Origin: Lachnospiraceae bacterium
Lineage (GTDB): Bacteria > Bacillota > Clostridia > Lachnospirales > Lachnospiraceae
DNA: 64,000 nt
NCBI GenBank assembly: GCA_022790855.1
Contig: JAAVYA010000030.1
Span: forward strand, 1 to 64,000
Reading direction: 5' to 3'
Position 1 is the first letter of the stretch; every line of letters starts with the position of its first letter. The notes under the pieces are model-generated. The model saw only the letters and a program-made list of their open reading frames with translations. It was not told the DNA's origin and did no database searches. Below, piece by piece: positions 44,585 to 52,549 of the stretch. A program made the translations under genes and the position numbers.

Positions 44585-45682
44585 ATGTTACAACAAAAAG
44601 ACCACTTCCACGGCAGCGACCTGGAAAAAATAGAAGCAGCTTATGGAATCAAAAAAGAGGAGATCACCAGCTTTTCCGCCAACGTAAACCCATTAGGGGT
44701 ATCTCCCCTGCTCCGGGAGACCATCGTCTCAAGGATAGACGCCATCACCACCTATCCCGACCGGGAATATGCATCCCTGCGCCGTTGCATCGCAGCTTAT
44801 GCCGGCTGTGATGACAGCCAGGTTTTGGTGGGAAACGGTTCCACGGAATTGATTTCCCTCTTCATTCAGTTAGAACAGCCAAAGAAAGCCTTAATCATCG
44901 GCCCCACCTATTCGGAATATGAGCGTGAAATCGCTTTGGGCGGAGGCGCCTGCCTCTACTATCCTTTAAAGGAGGAACTGGATTTCGTGCTGGATGCAGC
45001 GGATTTCACCAGCCATCTCAATGAAAGCATTGACCTGCTGGTGATCTGCAATCCAAATAACCCCACATCTACCGCCATTACCCGCGGCGATATGCGAAAG
45101 ATTCTGGACGTATGCAAACAGCATGATATTTTTGTCATGGTGGATGAGACATATGTGGAATTTGCTCCAAAGCCAGAGGAAATCAGCGCAGTTCCTCTTA
45201 CCAGCTACTACAACAACATTATCATCCTGCGGGGAACCTCCAAATTTTTTGCGGCTCCCGGCCTGCGCCTGGGCTATGCCGTCACCGGAAACCGGGATTT
45301 GATCAAGGCCATCCATACCCGCAAAAATCCCTGGACCATTAATTCACTGGCGGTTGTGGCAGGAGAAGCCATGTTCACGGATCAGGCGTATATTCAAAAG
45401 ACAAGGGAACTTATCTCCTCCGAGCGGGAGCGGATGCAGAAGGCTCTGTCAAAAGACTGCCGGTATAAAGTGTATGCTCCCACGGCTAATTTTATGCTGG
45501 TAAAAATCCAAACGGATTCCCTGACTGCGGACATGCTCTTTGAAAAAGCCATCCGCCGGCGCATGATGATCCGGGACTGCTCCACCTTTCCGTTTTTGGA
45601 CCATAAATTTTTCCGTTTCTGCGTCATGTCCCCGGAAATGAACGACCAGCTTTTAGCATGCCTGACGGAGCCCTTGGAATAA
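44585..45682 (+). CDS. PLP-dependent aminotransferase class I/II (HisC/CobD-like)
   Basis: A 365-residue fold-type I PLP enzyme. The opening HFHGSDLEKIEAAYG and ITSFSANVNPLGVSP resemble threonine-phosphate decarboxylase (CobD) and histidinol-phosphate aminotransferase. Cofactor motifs are VGNGSTELI near residue 80, CNPNNPTSTA near 157, VDETYVEF near 190 and the Schiff-base Lys in TSKFFAAPGLRLGYA near 220. No cobalamin or histidine genes are nearby, so the substrate stays open. ATG has GGAGG upstream. It is followed by a family B repeat. Confidence 0.85.
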   Translation: MLQQKDHFHGSDLEKIEAAYGIKKEEITSFSANVNPLGVSPLLRETIVSRIDAITTYPDREYASLRRCIAAYAGCDDSQVLVGNGSTELISLFIQLEQPKKALIIGPTYSEYEREIALGGGACLYYPLKEELDFVLDAADFTSHLNESIDLLVICNPNNPTSTAITRGDMRKILDVCKQHDIFVMVDETYVEFAPKPEEISAVPLTSYYNNIIILRGTSKFFAAPGLRLGYAVTGNRDLIKAIHTRKNPWTINSLAVVAGEAMFTDQAYIQKTRELISSERERMQKALSKDCRYKVYAPTANFMLVKIQTDSLTADMLFEKAIRRRMMIRDCSTFPFLDHKFFRFCVMSPEMNDQLLACLTEPLE

Positions 45683-45704
45683 GCTTATCCGTTCTAAAAT
45701 TTCG

Positions 45705-45735
45705 GTAACAGTGACGCCAAAGGCTGAACTGTTAC
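45705..45735. repeat. GTAACAG palindromic repeat (family B), copy 5
   Basis: GTAACAGTGACGCC pairs imperfectly with GGCTGAACTGTTAC. It lies 22 bases after the aminotransferase stop codon and 30 bases before the promoter of the GntR operon. Confidence 0.75.
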
Positions 45736-45764
45736 AAATTTCACTCAAAATTCCGGAAAAGGTA

Positions 45765-45793
45765 TTGACATTTATCTTCTTTTCCTTTATTGT
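45765..45793 (+). promoter_or_regulatory. Promoter of the GntR-ABC operon
   Basis: Perfect TTGACA, 17-base spacer, and TATTGT as a weak -10 box. The operator dyad overlaps the -10. Confidence 0.55.
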
Positions 45794-45819
45794 ATTATTA
45801 ATATAGTACAATAATACAA
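45790..45819 (+). promoter_or_regulatory. GntR operator dyad
   Basis: Perfect 10-base arms TTGTATTATT and AATAATACAA with a 10-base spacer, directly between the -10 and the Shine-Dalgarno (AAGGAGAGG). Placement fits autorepression by the YtrA-type regulator encoded next. Confidence 0.65.
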
Positions 45820-45833
45820 GGAGAGGTGATTAC

Positions 45834-46205
45834 ATGTCATGGAACCTGGATTCGGACCGGCCTATTTTTTTACAGATCATACAGAAGATACAGACGGACA
45901 TTATATCAGGCGTCTACCAGCCGGGAGACAAGCTTCCCTCCGTTCGGGAACTGGCCTCGGAAGCTTCTGTCAATCCAAATACGATGCAAAAGGCGCTGTC
46001 CGAATTAGAGCGCACCGGATTAGTCTATTCCCAGCGTACCAGCGGCAGATTTATTACGGAGGATAACGCAATGATTCAACAATTAAAATCAGAACTTGCC
46101 AAAAAAATCATTGAAGACTTTTTAGAACATATGAGCCAGCTTGGCATTCAAAGAGAAGAAGCCATCGCCCTGATTACCGAAACCATAGAGGGGGACACAA
46201 AATGA
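45834..46205 (+). CDS. GntR family regulator, YtrA subfamily
   Basis: A 123-residue repressor with the GntR winged helix (residues 8-75, IISGVYQPGDKLPSVRELAS, then NPNTMQKALSELERTGLV) and only a short C-terminal dimerisation helix pair, the hallmark of the YtrA subfamily. Such genes usually control an adjoining ABC exporter in response to cell-wall stress or antibiotics. Its stop codon overlaps the ATPase gene start by 4 bases. Confidence 0.93.
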   Translation: MSWNLDSDRPIFLQIIQKIQTDIISGVYQPGDKLPSVRELASEASVNPNTMQKALSELERTGLVYSQRTSGRFITEDNAMIQQLKSELAKKIIEDFLEHMSQLGIQREEAIALITETIEGDTK

Positions 46206-46897
46206 CACTACTGGAATGTAAGCATTTATCAAAAAGATTCGGCAAACGAAACGTCTTATCCGATATCAACCTGCAGTTAAGCGGCGGCCATATCATTGGG
46301 CTGTTAGGTCCCAACGGAAGCGGGAAGACAACGCTGATCAAGCTGATCTGCGGCCTGTTAACGCCAACCTCCGGGGAAATCTATGTGAATGAAGCACCCA
46401 TAGGCACTTCCAGCAAAAAAGTAATCTCCTACCTCCCGGACCACTCCTATCTCAATGACTGGATGCGGGTTCGGGATATCATAGATTACTTTGATGATTT
46501 CTATGAGGATTTTGATTCTATGCGGGCTTATGATATGCTGGCAAAGCTGAAAATTAATCCCTCCGACAAGCTGAAAACCATGTCCAAGGGCACCAAAGAA
46601 AAGGTGCAGTTGATTCTGGTTATGAGCCGCCGGGCAGATTTGTATATTCTGGACGAACCCATTGCAGGGGTGGATCCGGCCGCTAGGGATTATATCTTAG
46701 ATACCATTTTATCCAACTACGATGAACATGCGTCCATCCTGATTTCTACCCACTTGATTTCCGATATCGAAAATATCCTGGATGAAATTATCTTTTTACA
46801 AAACGGCGTAATCCGTCTCCATGCTTCTGTGGACGATATCCGCCAACAGGAACAGAAGTCCATAGACGCCTTGTTCCGGGAGGTATTCAAATGTTAG
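46202..46897 (+). CDS. ABC transporter ATP-binding protein
   Basis: A 231-residue ATPase with Walker A LLGPNGSGKTTLIKLI near residue 35, an LSGGQ-equivalent that is degenerate (TMSKGTKEKVQLILVMSR near 125) and Walker B LYILDEPIAGVDPAAR near 145. This short form, with KG in the signature, is typical of YtrB-like exporters. It is coupled to the GntR gene and overlaps the permease gene by 7 bases. Confidence 0.92.
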   Translation: MTLLECKHLSKRFGKRNVLSDINLQLSGGHIIGLLGPNGSGKTTLIKLICGLLTPTSGEIYVNEAPIGTSSKKVISYLPDHSYLNDWMRVRDIIDYFDDFYEDFDSMRAYDMLAKLKINPSDKLKTMSKGTKEKVQLILVMSRRADLYILDEPIAGVDPAARDYILDTILSNYDEHASILISTHLISDIENILDEIIFLQNGVIRLHASVDDIRQQEQKSIDALFREVFKC

Positions 46898-47766
46898 GAA
46901 AATTAATCAAACACGATTTCAAATCCACAAGCAAGGTTATGATTCCCATTAGTTTTGCTTTTGTAGCTATTACTCTGTTGGGTGTTTTGTTTCTGGGCAC
47001 AAAGCTGATGCAGCGGGAAGAACTGCTTCCATTGACAATTACCCTGCTGGTTGCATATATTCTGACGCTGGTAACCCTTACCATGGTCACTCAGATCTAT
47101 CTGATCGTGCATTTTTACCGGAATATGTTTTCCGCCCAAGGGTATCTGACCTTTACCCTTCCTTCGTCACCCCAGAAGATTTTCCATTCCAAAATGCTTG
47201 TGGGCTGCGCCTGGATGCTTTTGATCTCTGTGCTCTCCGTCGTTTCCGCTTTGGTTTTAATCGGAGTTGCCAGCGGTTTTGAAAACATTTCCTCCATCAT
47301 CCAGGAAATATGTTCCATGGAGTTGTTTACGGCTGGTGATCTTGACGCTCATTTTTCCGCAAGCCTTACGGACGTCATGGGTTATACCTCCGGGCAGTTG
47401 GTTCTGCTCACGGTAATACTTACTCTGGTATCCATTTATTATAACATTTCCATCGGATTCGGAAGCGTCACCATCGGGCAGCTCTATGCCAAACACAAAG
47501 TAGTAGGCGCCGTGCTGGTATACGTGGGCTTTTATCTGCTGATGCAGATTCTTTCCACCATCACTATTTTTTTCATTTGCCTTAGACCGGTTCTGGACAT
47601 CCTCGCCACACCCGAGGGAGAACTGGAGGGCATGGCATTTATTCAAATGATGCGCTCCATCTACCAGCCCATGTTTCCGTCCATGATCCTGACACAGCTG
47701 GGAGCCGGCATTTTATGTCATATTGCTTCTATATTGATTGTCAACAAGAAAGTGAATCTGGATTAG
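46891..47766 (+). CDS. ABC transporter permease
   Basis: A 291-residue membrane protein with about six hydrophobic segments (near residues 20-40, 55-80, 105-130, 165-195, 205-235 and 262-285) and an N-terminal cytoplasmic MLGKLIKHDFKSTSK typical of ABC-2-like permeases. It has no signal peptide. It pairs with the preceding ATPase; the transported substrate is unknown. Confidence 0.88.
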   Translation: MLGKLIKHDFKSTSKVMIPISFAFVAITLLGVLFLGTKLMQREELLPLTITLLVAYILTLVTLTMVTQIYLIVHFYRNMFSAQGYLTFTLPSSPQKIFHSKMLVGCAWMLLISVLSVVSALVLIGVASGFENISSIIQEICSMELFTAGDLDAHFSASLTDVMGYTSGQLVLLTVILTLVSIYYNISIGFGSVTIGQLYAKHKVVGAVLVYVGFYLLMQILSTITIFFICLRPVLDILATPEGELEGMAFIQMMRSIYQPMFPSMILTQLGAGILCHIASILIVNKKVNLD

Positions 47767-47799
47767 GGCTAAGAATAGCATTCTACAAGAGGTTTCTGT

Positions 47800-48402
47800 A
47801 TGGAGATAGAACACGTAATCGTTAGACAGGAAGAAGAAAAGGATTATCGAAAAGTCGAAGAAATAGCAAGAGCAGCATTCCATTATCCCGATAGAATCAT
47901 GCGTGGTAAAATTGGCTGTCCTTATGAACATTGGATGATTCATGAGTTAAGACATCGTGACGGCATTATGGAATTAAGTTTCGTTGCTCAACTAAAAAAC
48001 GGCAGGATCATCGGGCATATTATTTGCAGTAAAGCTGTTGTTAAAATGGAAGACTATACGCTTCCTGTCCTTAATTTTGGTCCTTTGAGCGTACTCCCCA
48101 AATATCAGCGCCAAGGCATTGGCCGAGCCCTCATTCTGGCAATGATAGAAAAAGCCAAAAAACTTGGTTATGGAGCTATTCTATTTTTTGGAAGACCGGA
48201 ATACTATCCACAGTTTGGTTTTAAAGAGGCCGCCGATTATGGTATATCCGATGTGGAAGGAAATAACTACCCTGCCTTTATGGCTATGGAATTAAAAGAA
48301 GGGTATCTAAAGAATGTTTGCGGCGGAACATTTTTTGAGTCGGATATATATAATGACGAACTTAACCGTGAAGCTGTGATTGAGTTTGATCGAAATTTTT
48401 AA
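47800..48402 (+). CDS. GNAT family N-acetyltransferase
   Basis: A 200-residue acetyltransferase. The GNAT core is visible: VVRQEEEKDYRKVEEIARAA-like start, VLNFGPLSVLPKYQRQGIGR with the acetyl-CoA loop near residue 105-115, and FFGRPEYYPQFGFKEAADYG near 145, common in the YhbS-like subgroup. The substrate is unknown. Start ATG follows AAGAGG. The stop codon lies 1 base before a duplicated fragment of the deoR gene. Confidence 0.88.
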   Translation: MEIEHVIVRQEEEKDYRKVEEIARAAFHYPDRIMRGKIGCPYEHWMIHELRHRDGIMELSFVAQLKNGRIIGHIICSKAVVKMEDYTLPVLNFGPLSVLPKYQRQGIGRALILAMIEKAKKLGYGAILFFGRPEYYPQFGFKEAADYGISDVEGNNYPAFMAMELKEGYLKNVCGGTFFESDIYNDELNREAVIEFDRNF

Positions 48403-48403
48403 T

Positions 48404-48469
48404 TCTTGGTAAAGAATATCCTTCCGAACTTTCCGCTGTCCTCAGCCAGAATTTGGGTAGCGGCAGAAA
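48404..48469 (+). repeat. Duplicated fragment of the deoR gene
   Basis: Sixty-six bases match 48905-48970 inside the DeoR-type gene in the same orientation, with about six mismatches (roughly 91 percent identical). It begins one base after the GNAT stop codon. Confidence 0.75.
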
Positions 48470-48603
48470 CAAAGGAAAGGTTAAGTGGTGATCTGGCATC
48501 CTATTGGAGTCGGCAAATAGACGATGCAAATCGTATTGTTTATCGGATAGACGATAATATGATAAAGATTGTCCAATGTGGTTCTCATTATAGAGGTAAG
48601 TAA
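48470..48603 (+). pseudogene. C-terminal fragment of a YoeB/Txe-type toxin
   Basis: The frame reads TKERLSGDLASYWSRQIDDA, then NRIVYRIDDNMIKIVQCGSH and ends YRGK, the catalytic C-terminal half of YoeB/Txe mRNA interferases. The first half is absent; instead the open frame runs in from the deoR-derived repeat, giving a chimeric 65-codon frame from 48406. No antitoxin is adjacent. Probably inactive. Confidence 0.65.
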
Positions 48604-48693
48604 AAATGGCAACAGAACATTAATGTTTCATTCTTGTCCCTGCTGCATTTATTGAGGCTTAAGAAATAAATCATTTATCTAAGCCATAGTATT

Positions 48694-48768
48694 GCTGCCA
48701 TCTGTGATAAATAAGTTCGCCACAGCGTTGCCCCAGCCCTACAGAACTTATTTATCACAGATGGCAGC
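48694..48768. repeat. Perfect 25-bp inverted repeat with 25-base spacer
   Basis: Arms at 48694-48718 and 48744-48768 are perfectly complementary (starting GCTGCCATCTGTGATAAATA). The spacer is GC-rich. It lies between the toxin fragment and the end of the deoR gene. It could end transcription of the microcompartment operon or be the footprint of a mobile element; there is no T-tract. The remaining bases of this 200-base spacer hold nothing recognised. Confidence 0.85.
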
Positions 48769-48800
48769 GTCCGGCCTAATCTAAATAATCTTTTTCTTTT

Positions 48801-49559
48801 TCAACACTGCACCACATCTACGTTGCAGTCCTCCATCCGTTCCTTCCATTCCTCATTCATCTTATAATCCGTAACAATCACGTCCACATCGGAAAAATCA
48901 ATGATCTTGGTAAAGGATATCCGTCCGAACTTTCCGCTGTCCGCCGCCAGAATTTTGGTAGCGGCAGAAGCCAACATTTGCCGTTTGATTCCGGCGTCCA
49001 GTTCGTTGGAATCGGTGAAGCCTTTGTGGAAATCCACGCCCTTACAAGACAGGATCACTTTGTCCACATAAAACCCGTCCACCATTCGTTCTGCCTGGTA
49101 CCCCACCAGAGACAATGCTCCTGCCCGGAGAGATCCTCCAGTGGAAAGTACCTTCCACCCTTTTACGTCAGAAAGTTCCAATAAAATTTCTATGGAATTG
49201 GTAATAATCGTGATGTCCTTCTTATGTCGTATTTGCTTTGCCACAAAAAGCGCCGTGGTACTGGCATCCAGCATAATCCGGTCCCCGTCTTCTATCATCT
49301 CACCGATGACAGCCGCGATCTGCTTTTTCGCCTCCACATTTGCTCTTTTCCGCACCAAAAATGGCAGTTCTTCCTTGTCATTTTCTTTTAAAACAGCTCC
49401 GCCATAGGTACGTTCTGCAAAGCCGTCCCGTTCCAGCTTTTCCAAATCCCGGCGAATGGTTTCTTCCGTCACGTCGTATTTTTTACTTAAATCACCGACA
49501 ACCACCTTGCCTTCTTCTTTTAGCTGGGTCAGGATCTCATTCCTTCTTTCTGCCGCTAA
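48801..49559 (-). CDS. DeoR/GlpR family regulator of the microcompartment locus
   Basis: A 252-residue sugar-phosphate-sensing regulator. The N-terminal helix-turn-helix spans residues 3-57 (AAERRNEILTQLKEEGKVVV, then VTEETIRRDLEKLERDGFAE, TYGGAV). The C-terminal DeoRC domain has DRIMLDASTTALFVAKQI and the STGGSLR phosphosugar loop. The start is the ATG with AAAGGGGG upstream; longer frames run antisense to pduT sequence. As the last gene of the fucose-type locus it probably senses fuculose-1-phosphate or a related sugar phosphate. Confidence 0.9.
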   Translation of the reverse strand, partial: LAAERRNEILTQLKEEGKVVVGDLSKKYDVTEETIRRDLEKLERDGFAERTYGGAVLKENDKEELPFLVRKRANVEAKKQIAAVIGEMIEDGDRIMLDASTTALFVAKQIRHKKDITIITNSIEILLELSDVKGWKVLSTGGSLRAGALSLVGYQAERMVDGFYVDKVILSCKGVDFHKGFTDSNELDAGIKRQMLASAATKILAADSGKFGRISFTKIIDFSDVDVIVTDYKMNEEWKERMEDCNVDVVQC

Positions 49560-49593
49560 CATGCTGTTCCCCCTTTGCATGCCAAATGAGCTG

Positions 49594-50142
49594 CTATAAA
49601 ATTGTCTCCCACAGCTTCGGGTCGGGACTTGCCACCACGGAGCTGTCCAGATACATGCCGTTTGCACTTACGGCCGCTTCTGCTTTCTTCACGGCTGCTT
49701 CCACCGCCGCTATCTCTCCCGTTAAAAATACATAGGATTTCCCGCACATACCCCGGGCCACCCGGATTTCAATTAAATCCACTTCCGCCGTCTTGGCCGC
49801 TTCATCTGCCGCCACAAAAATTGCCGCCGCAGAAAAGGTCTCTAAAACGCCCAAAGCATTCTTATTCTTGATCTCTGCGGTTCCATAGACGGCCGGGAAA
49901 ATCCCTTCATGGGGATTGCCCAAAAGGAAGCTGTCGATCAACTGCTGGGGATATGCCGCCTTAGCCGCATCAATGGAGGCTCTGACCGCACTGATATCCC
50001 CGGTAAACAGGATAATGTATTTGCCCGGGCATACGGTCTGGGCCTCTATCACATCCACCTGTGCCGTCTTGATCACCAAATCCGCCGCCAATATGCCTGC
50101 GGATACGGTCTTGTATTCTACCATTCCAATTGCTTTGCTCAT
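49594..50142 (-). CDS. BMC-T shell protein, PduT-like
   Basis: A 182-residue tandem-BMC protein forming pseudohexameric trimers in the shell. Domain 1 spans residues 4-85 and domain 2 about 95-180 (ALGVLETFSAAAIFVAADEA). Cys38 in AQTVCPGKY occupies the position that in PduT binds a [4Fe-4S] cluster at the pore, so electron transfer across the shell is likely. It overlaps the PduS-like gene by 4 bases, matching the pduS-pduT pairing of propanediol operons. Confidence 0.9.
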   Translation of the reverse strand: MSKAIGMVEYKTVSAGILAADLVIKTAQVDVIEAQTVCPGKYIILFTGDISAVRASIDAAKAAYPQQLIDSFLLGNPHEGIFPAVYGTAEIKNKNALGVLETFSAAAIFVAADEAAKTAEVDLIEIRVARGMCGKSYVFLTGEIAAVEAAVKKAEAAVSANGMYLDSSVVASPDPKLWETIL

Positions 50143-51479
50143 GATGCTTCCCTCGCTTTGATCGTTACTGTTTGTTCATTCACATCTATGACGACCCCGT
50201 CTATGGAGGCGTGGACCGGCAAACTCAGGGCGTCCCCTTTGGCTTGCCCGATCACCTGGCCTGCCGTTACCATATCCCCAGCCTTTACCACAGCCTGGGC
50301 CGGAGCGCCAATATGCTGGCTCAAGCGAAGCTTAACCAGCTCTGCGGCTACTTCTTTTTCATCTAAGGGCGCCGGATCATCATACATGTCCAGCCCAAGC
50401 CTGGACTGGAGACGTTTTACCGGAACCTTGCGATAAGAAAGCTCCCGTTTCACCGGATCCGCTTCGATTCCCTTGGGTACGGGAACGCCCTTGGCCCGAA
50501 GCCCCGCTTTGTATTCTTGTATCAGGCTTCTGGGAGAGAGCCCCTGCATACAGGAGTACATCTCACATAACCCGCAGGATACGCAAAACATCGTGCCCAT
50601 AAAGGGCTTGATATCCCGGGTGGTCCCACTGGTTGCCGCCCGCATAAATGCATGGGGTTCAATGGGATGCCCCAGCAAATTTCTGGGACAAAGATCCGTA
50701 CACATCTCACATTGGCAGCATGCGGCCATTGCACGTTTTAAATTAATCTGGATATTGCCTTTTTTCTTCTGCACCACCGGATGATCCTGTTCCAAAACCA
50801 AAATGGCGTTACTGGTCTTGGTGATCACGTCATATTCTCCTGCCACAGGCCCGGTCATAGGGCCGCCCATAATATAGGCCGGCTTTCTAGCCGTAACCCC
50901 TCCCGCTAAGGCAACCACGTCTCGCACAGACATGCCCAAAGGTACCAGCCTGGTGCAGGGCCTTTTTACTTCCCCGGTAATCGTGATATATTTTTTTGTC
51001 ACCGGAGCTTTCTGGTGCAGTGCCCGGTAAATATTATAGACCGTCTCCACATTAAATACTGCCGCTCCCACTTCAATGGGGATGCTTCCCGGCGGTACGA
51101 CTTTTCCGGTGAGTTCATGAATCAGAACCACCTCGTCACCGGCCGGGTAAATCTCCGGCAATAGCCCCAGGGAAATCAAAGGGAAGGAGGGAAGCTGCGC
51201 TTTCACAGCCTCCACCGTATCGGTATATGCCTCCTTCACCCCTACAATGACTTCTTCCGCTCCCAGGGTCTCGGCCATTTGCTGCAATGTGCTCAAAATT
51301 TCAAAGGTATGTACAGAAAGGAGCTGGCGGTGCAGCCGAAGCAGCGGCTCACACTCAGCGCAATTTAACAGGATTGTCTTTGTGCGGTCGCTGAACTTCC
51401 CATAGGTGGGAAAGCCCGCGCCTCCTGCCCCTGCCACACCGGCTTCTTTTATAGTCTCAATGAGTTCCCTAAGTTCCAT
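50139..51479 (-). CDS. PduS/RnfC-like electron-transfer protein
   Basis: A 446-residue flavo-iron-sulphur protein related to PduS and RnfC. The N-terminal AGVAGAGGAGFPTYGKF binds NADH/FMN; next come a SLBB-type region and two [4Fe-4S] motifs: CCQCEMCTDLCPRN near residue 260 and CVSCGLCEMYSCMQ near 305. The C-terminal barrel-sandwich segment (APAQAVVKAGDMVTAGQVIG) is also typical. In Pdu compartments PduS supports B12 reduction; this locus uses a B12-independent enzyme, so here it more likely balances NADH through PduT. Confidence 0.9.
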   Translation of the reverse strand: MELRELIETIKEAGVAGAGGAGFPTYGKFSDRTKTILLNCAECEPLLRLHRQLLSVHTFEILSTLQQMAETLGAEEVIVGVKEAYTDTVEAVKAQLPSFPLISLGLLPEIYPAGDEVVLIHELTGKVVPPGSIPIEVGAAVFNVETVYNIYRALHQKAPVTKKYITITGEVKRPCTRLVPLGMSVRDVVALAGGVTARKPAYIMGGPMTGPVAGEYDVITKTSNAILVLEQDHPVVQKKKGNIQINLKRAMAACCQCEMCTDLCPRNLLGHPIEPHAFMRAATSGTTRDIKPFMGTMFCVSCGLCEMYSCMQGLSPRSLIQEYKAGLRAKGVPVPKGIEADPVKRELSYRKVPVKRLQSRLGLDMYDDPAPLDEKEVAAELVKLRLSQHIGAPAQAVVKAGDMVTAGQVIGQAKGDALSLPVHASIDGVVIDVNEQTVTIKAREAS

Positions 51480-51482
51480 GGC

Positions 51483-51749
51483 CTACTCCAATTCTGTTCC
51501 GTTGTCCACGATCCCTACAATCGCTGCATCTACCGGCTGTTCTTCCTTGCCGCAGCCAATGCGGGCCGCGCTTCCCAAGGCCACCAGAACCACTTCTCCG
51601 ATTCCGGCCCCTACGTTATCAACGGCAACAATGTTGCTTTCTGAAGCCCTCATTGATTTGAGCGGCTCTATGATGAGAAATTTATTTCCCACCAGGTTTT
51701 CATTTTTGCGTGTGGAAACAACGCTTCCCACAACTGTCCCTATAATCAT
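51483..51749 (-). CDS. BMC-P vertex protein (EutN/CcmL/PduN family)
   Basis: An 88-residue pentamer-forming protein that caps the vertices of the icosahedral shell. It starts MIIGTVVGSVVSTRKNENLV and contains the conserved DNVGAGIGEVVLVALGSAAR turn. A single BMC-P gene is usual per locus. It lies 3 bases before the PduS-like gene. Confidence 0.95.
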   Translation of the reverse strand: MIIGTVVGSVVSTRKNENLVGNKFLIIEPLKSMRASESNIVAVDNVGAGIGEVVLVALGSAARIGCGKEEQPVDAAIVGIVDNGTELE

Positions 51750-51781
51750 ACTGCCCCAGTCCTTTACCTGCCTATTTTATC

Positions 51782-51810
51782 GTAACAGTTCAGACAAGCC
51801 GTCCTGTTAC
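51782..51810. repeat. GTAACAG palindromic repeat (family B), copy 6
   Basis: GTAACAG and CTGTTAC arms with a TTCAGACAAGCCGTC core. It overlaps the stop region of the PduL gene, inside the microcompartment operon. The spacer upstream of PduL (52452-52549) contains a related half-site at 52530-52539 and a CCACG/CGTGG hairpin. Confidence 0.7.
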
Positions 51811-52451
51811 ATTTTTATCACCACTGCATCCCCGGTTTTAATTCCGGAGGCATTGGCTTCATCCGTATCAATATGCATCTCCAGGGTAAAGCTGTCGTCC
51901 ACCCGAATCAATACTTCCTCAAAGGTGGTTCCTCTGGCGTTGGCAGCCGATACGGAGACCACATCTTTATCTTTCAGTCCGGCTGCTCTGGCATCTTTGG
52001 GGGACATATGAATATGCCGCCTGGCCACGATACAGCCTTCCTCCAAATAGATTGCTCCTTTGGGGCCTACGATGGCAATGGGGGCGGAGCCTTTCGTATC
52101 TCCGGAATCCCGAAGGGGCGCCCGCACCCCCAGCTTCATGGCGTCCGTTTGAGAGATCTCCACTTGGGAAGCCTTCCGCACAGGGCCTAAAATCCTCACG
52201 TTCTCAATGGCCCTCAGCTTGGTTCCCACAATGGTAACCTGCTCATTGGAGGCAAACTGCCCGCCCATCAGCTCTTTTTTCTTCGTAAGCTCATATCCGG
52301 ATCCAAAAAGTGTTTCCACGTCCGCCTGAGTTAAATGTACATGTCTTGCCGACACACCCACCGGAACCATAAATCCCTCTTTGTTTCCTTCTGGCCGGAG
52401 CATTTCCATAACAAGCCTTGTAATCTGTTCTATATTTCTTTCATCCACCAT
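51807..52451 (-). CDS. Phosphate propanoyltransferase PduL
   Basis: Converts propionyl-CoA to propionyl-phosphate inside the compartment, recycling CoA. The 214-residue protein has an N-terminal amphipathic encapsulation peptide (ERNIEQITRLVMEML), followed by the two PduL half-barrels. The zinc-binding motifs are SARHVHLTQADVE near residue 35 and RRHIHMSPKDA near 145. Start ATG follows AGGAG. Confidence 0.95.
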   Translation of the reverse strand: MVDERNIEQITRLVMEMLRPEGNKEGFMVPVGVSARHVHLTQADVETLFGSGYELTKKKELMGGQFASNEQVTIVGTKLRAIENVRILGPVRKASQVEISQTDAMKLGVRAPLRDSGDTKGSAPIAIVGPKGAIYLEEGCIVARRHIHMSPKDARAAGLKDKDVVSVSAANARGTTFEEVLIRVDDSFTLEMHIDTDEANASGIKTGDAVVIKM

Positions 52452-52549
52452 GGCTGCTCCTTACTCTTCGCATCTGCGGCAGATTCCCGCAGCGGATCAG
52501 TCCACGCCTGCAAGCAGCAGACGTGGGCGAAACTGTTACGTTCCTGCTC

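Noticed and set aside
48694-48768. Integron attC site
   Set aside because: The arms are perfectly complementary over 25 bases, lacking the extrahelical bases and core sites of attC, and no integrase is present.
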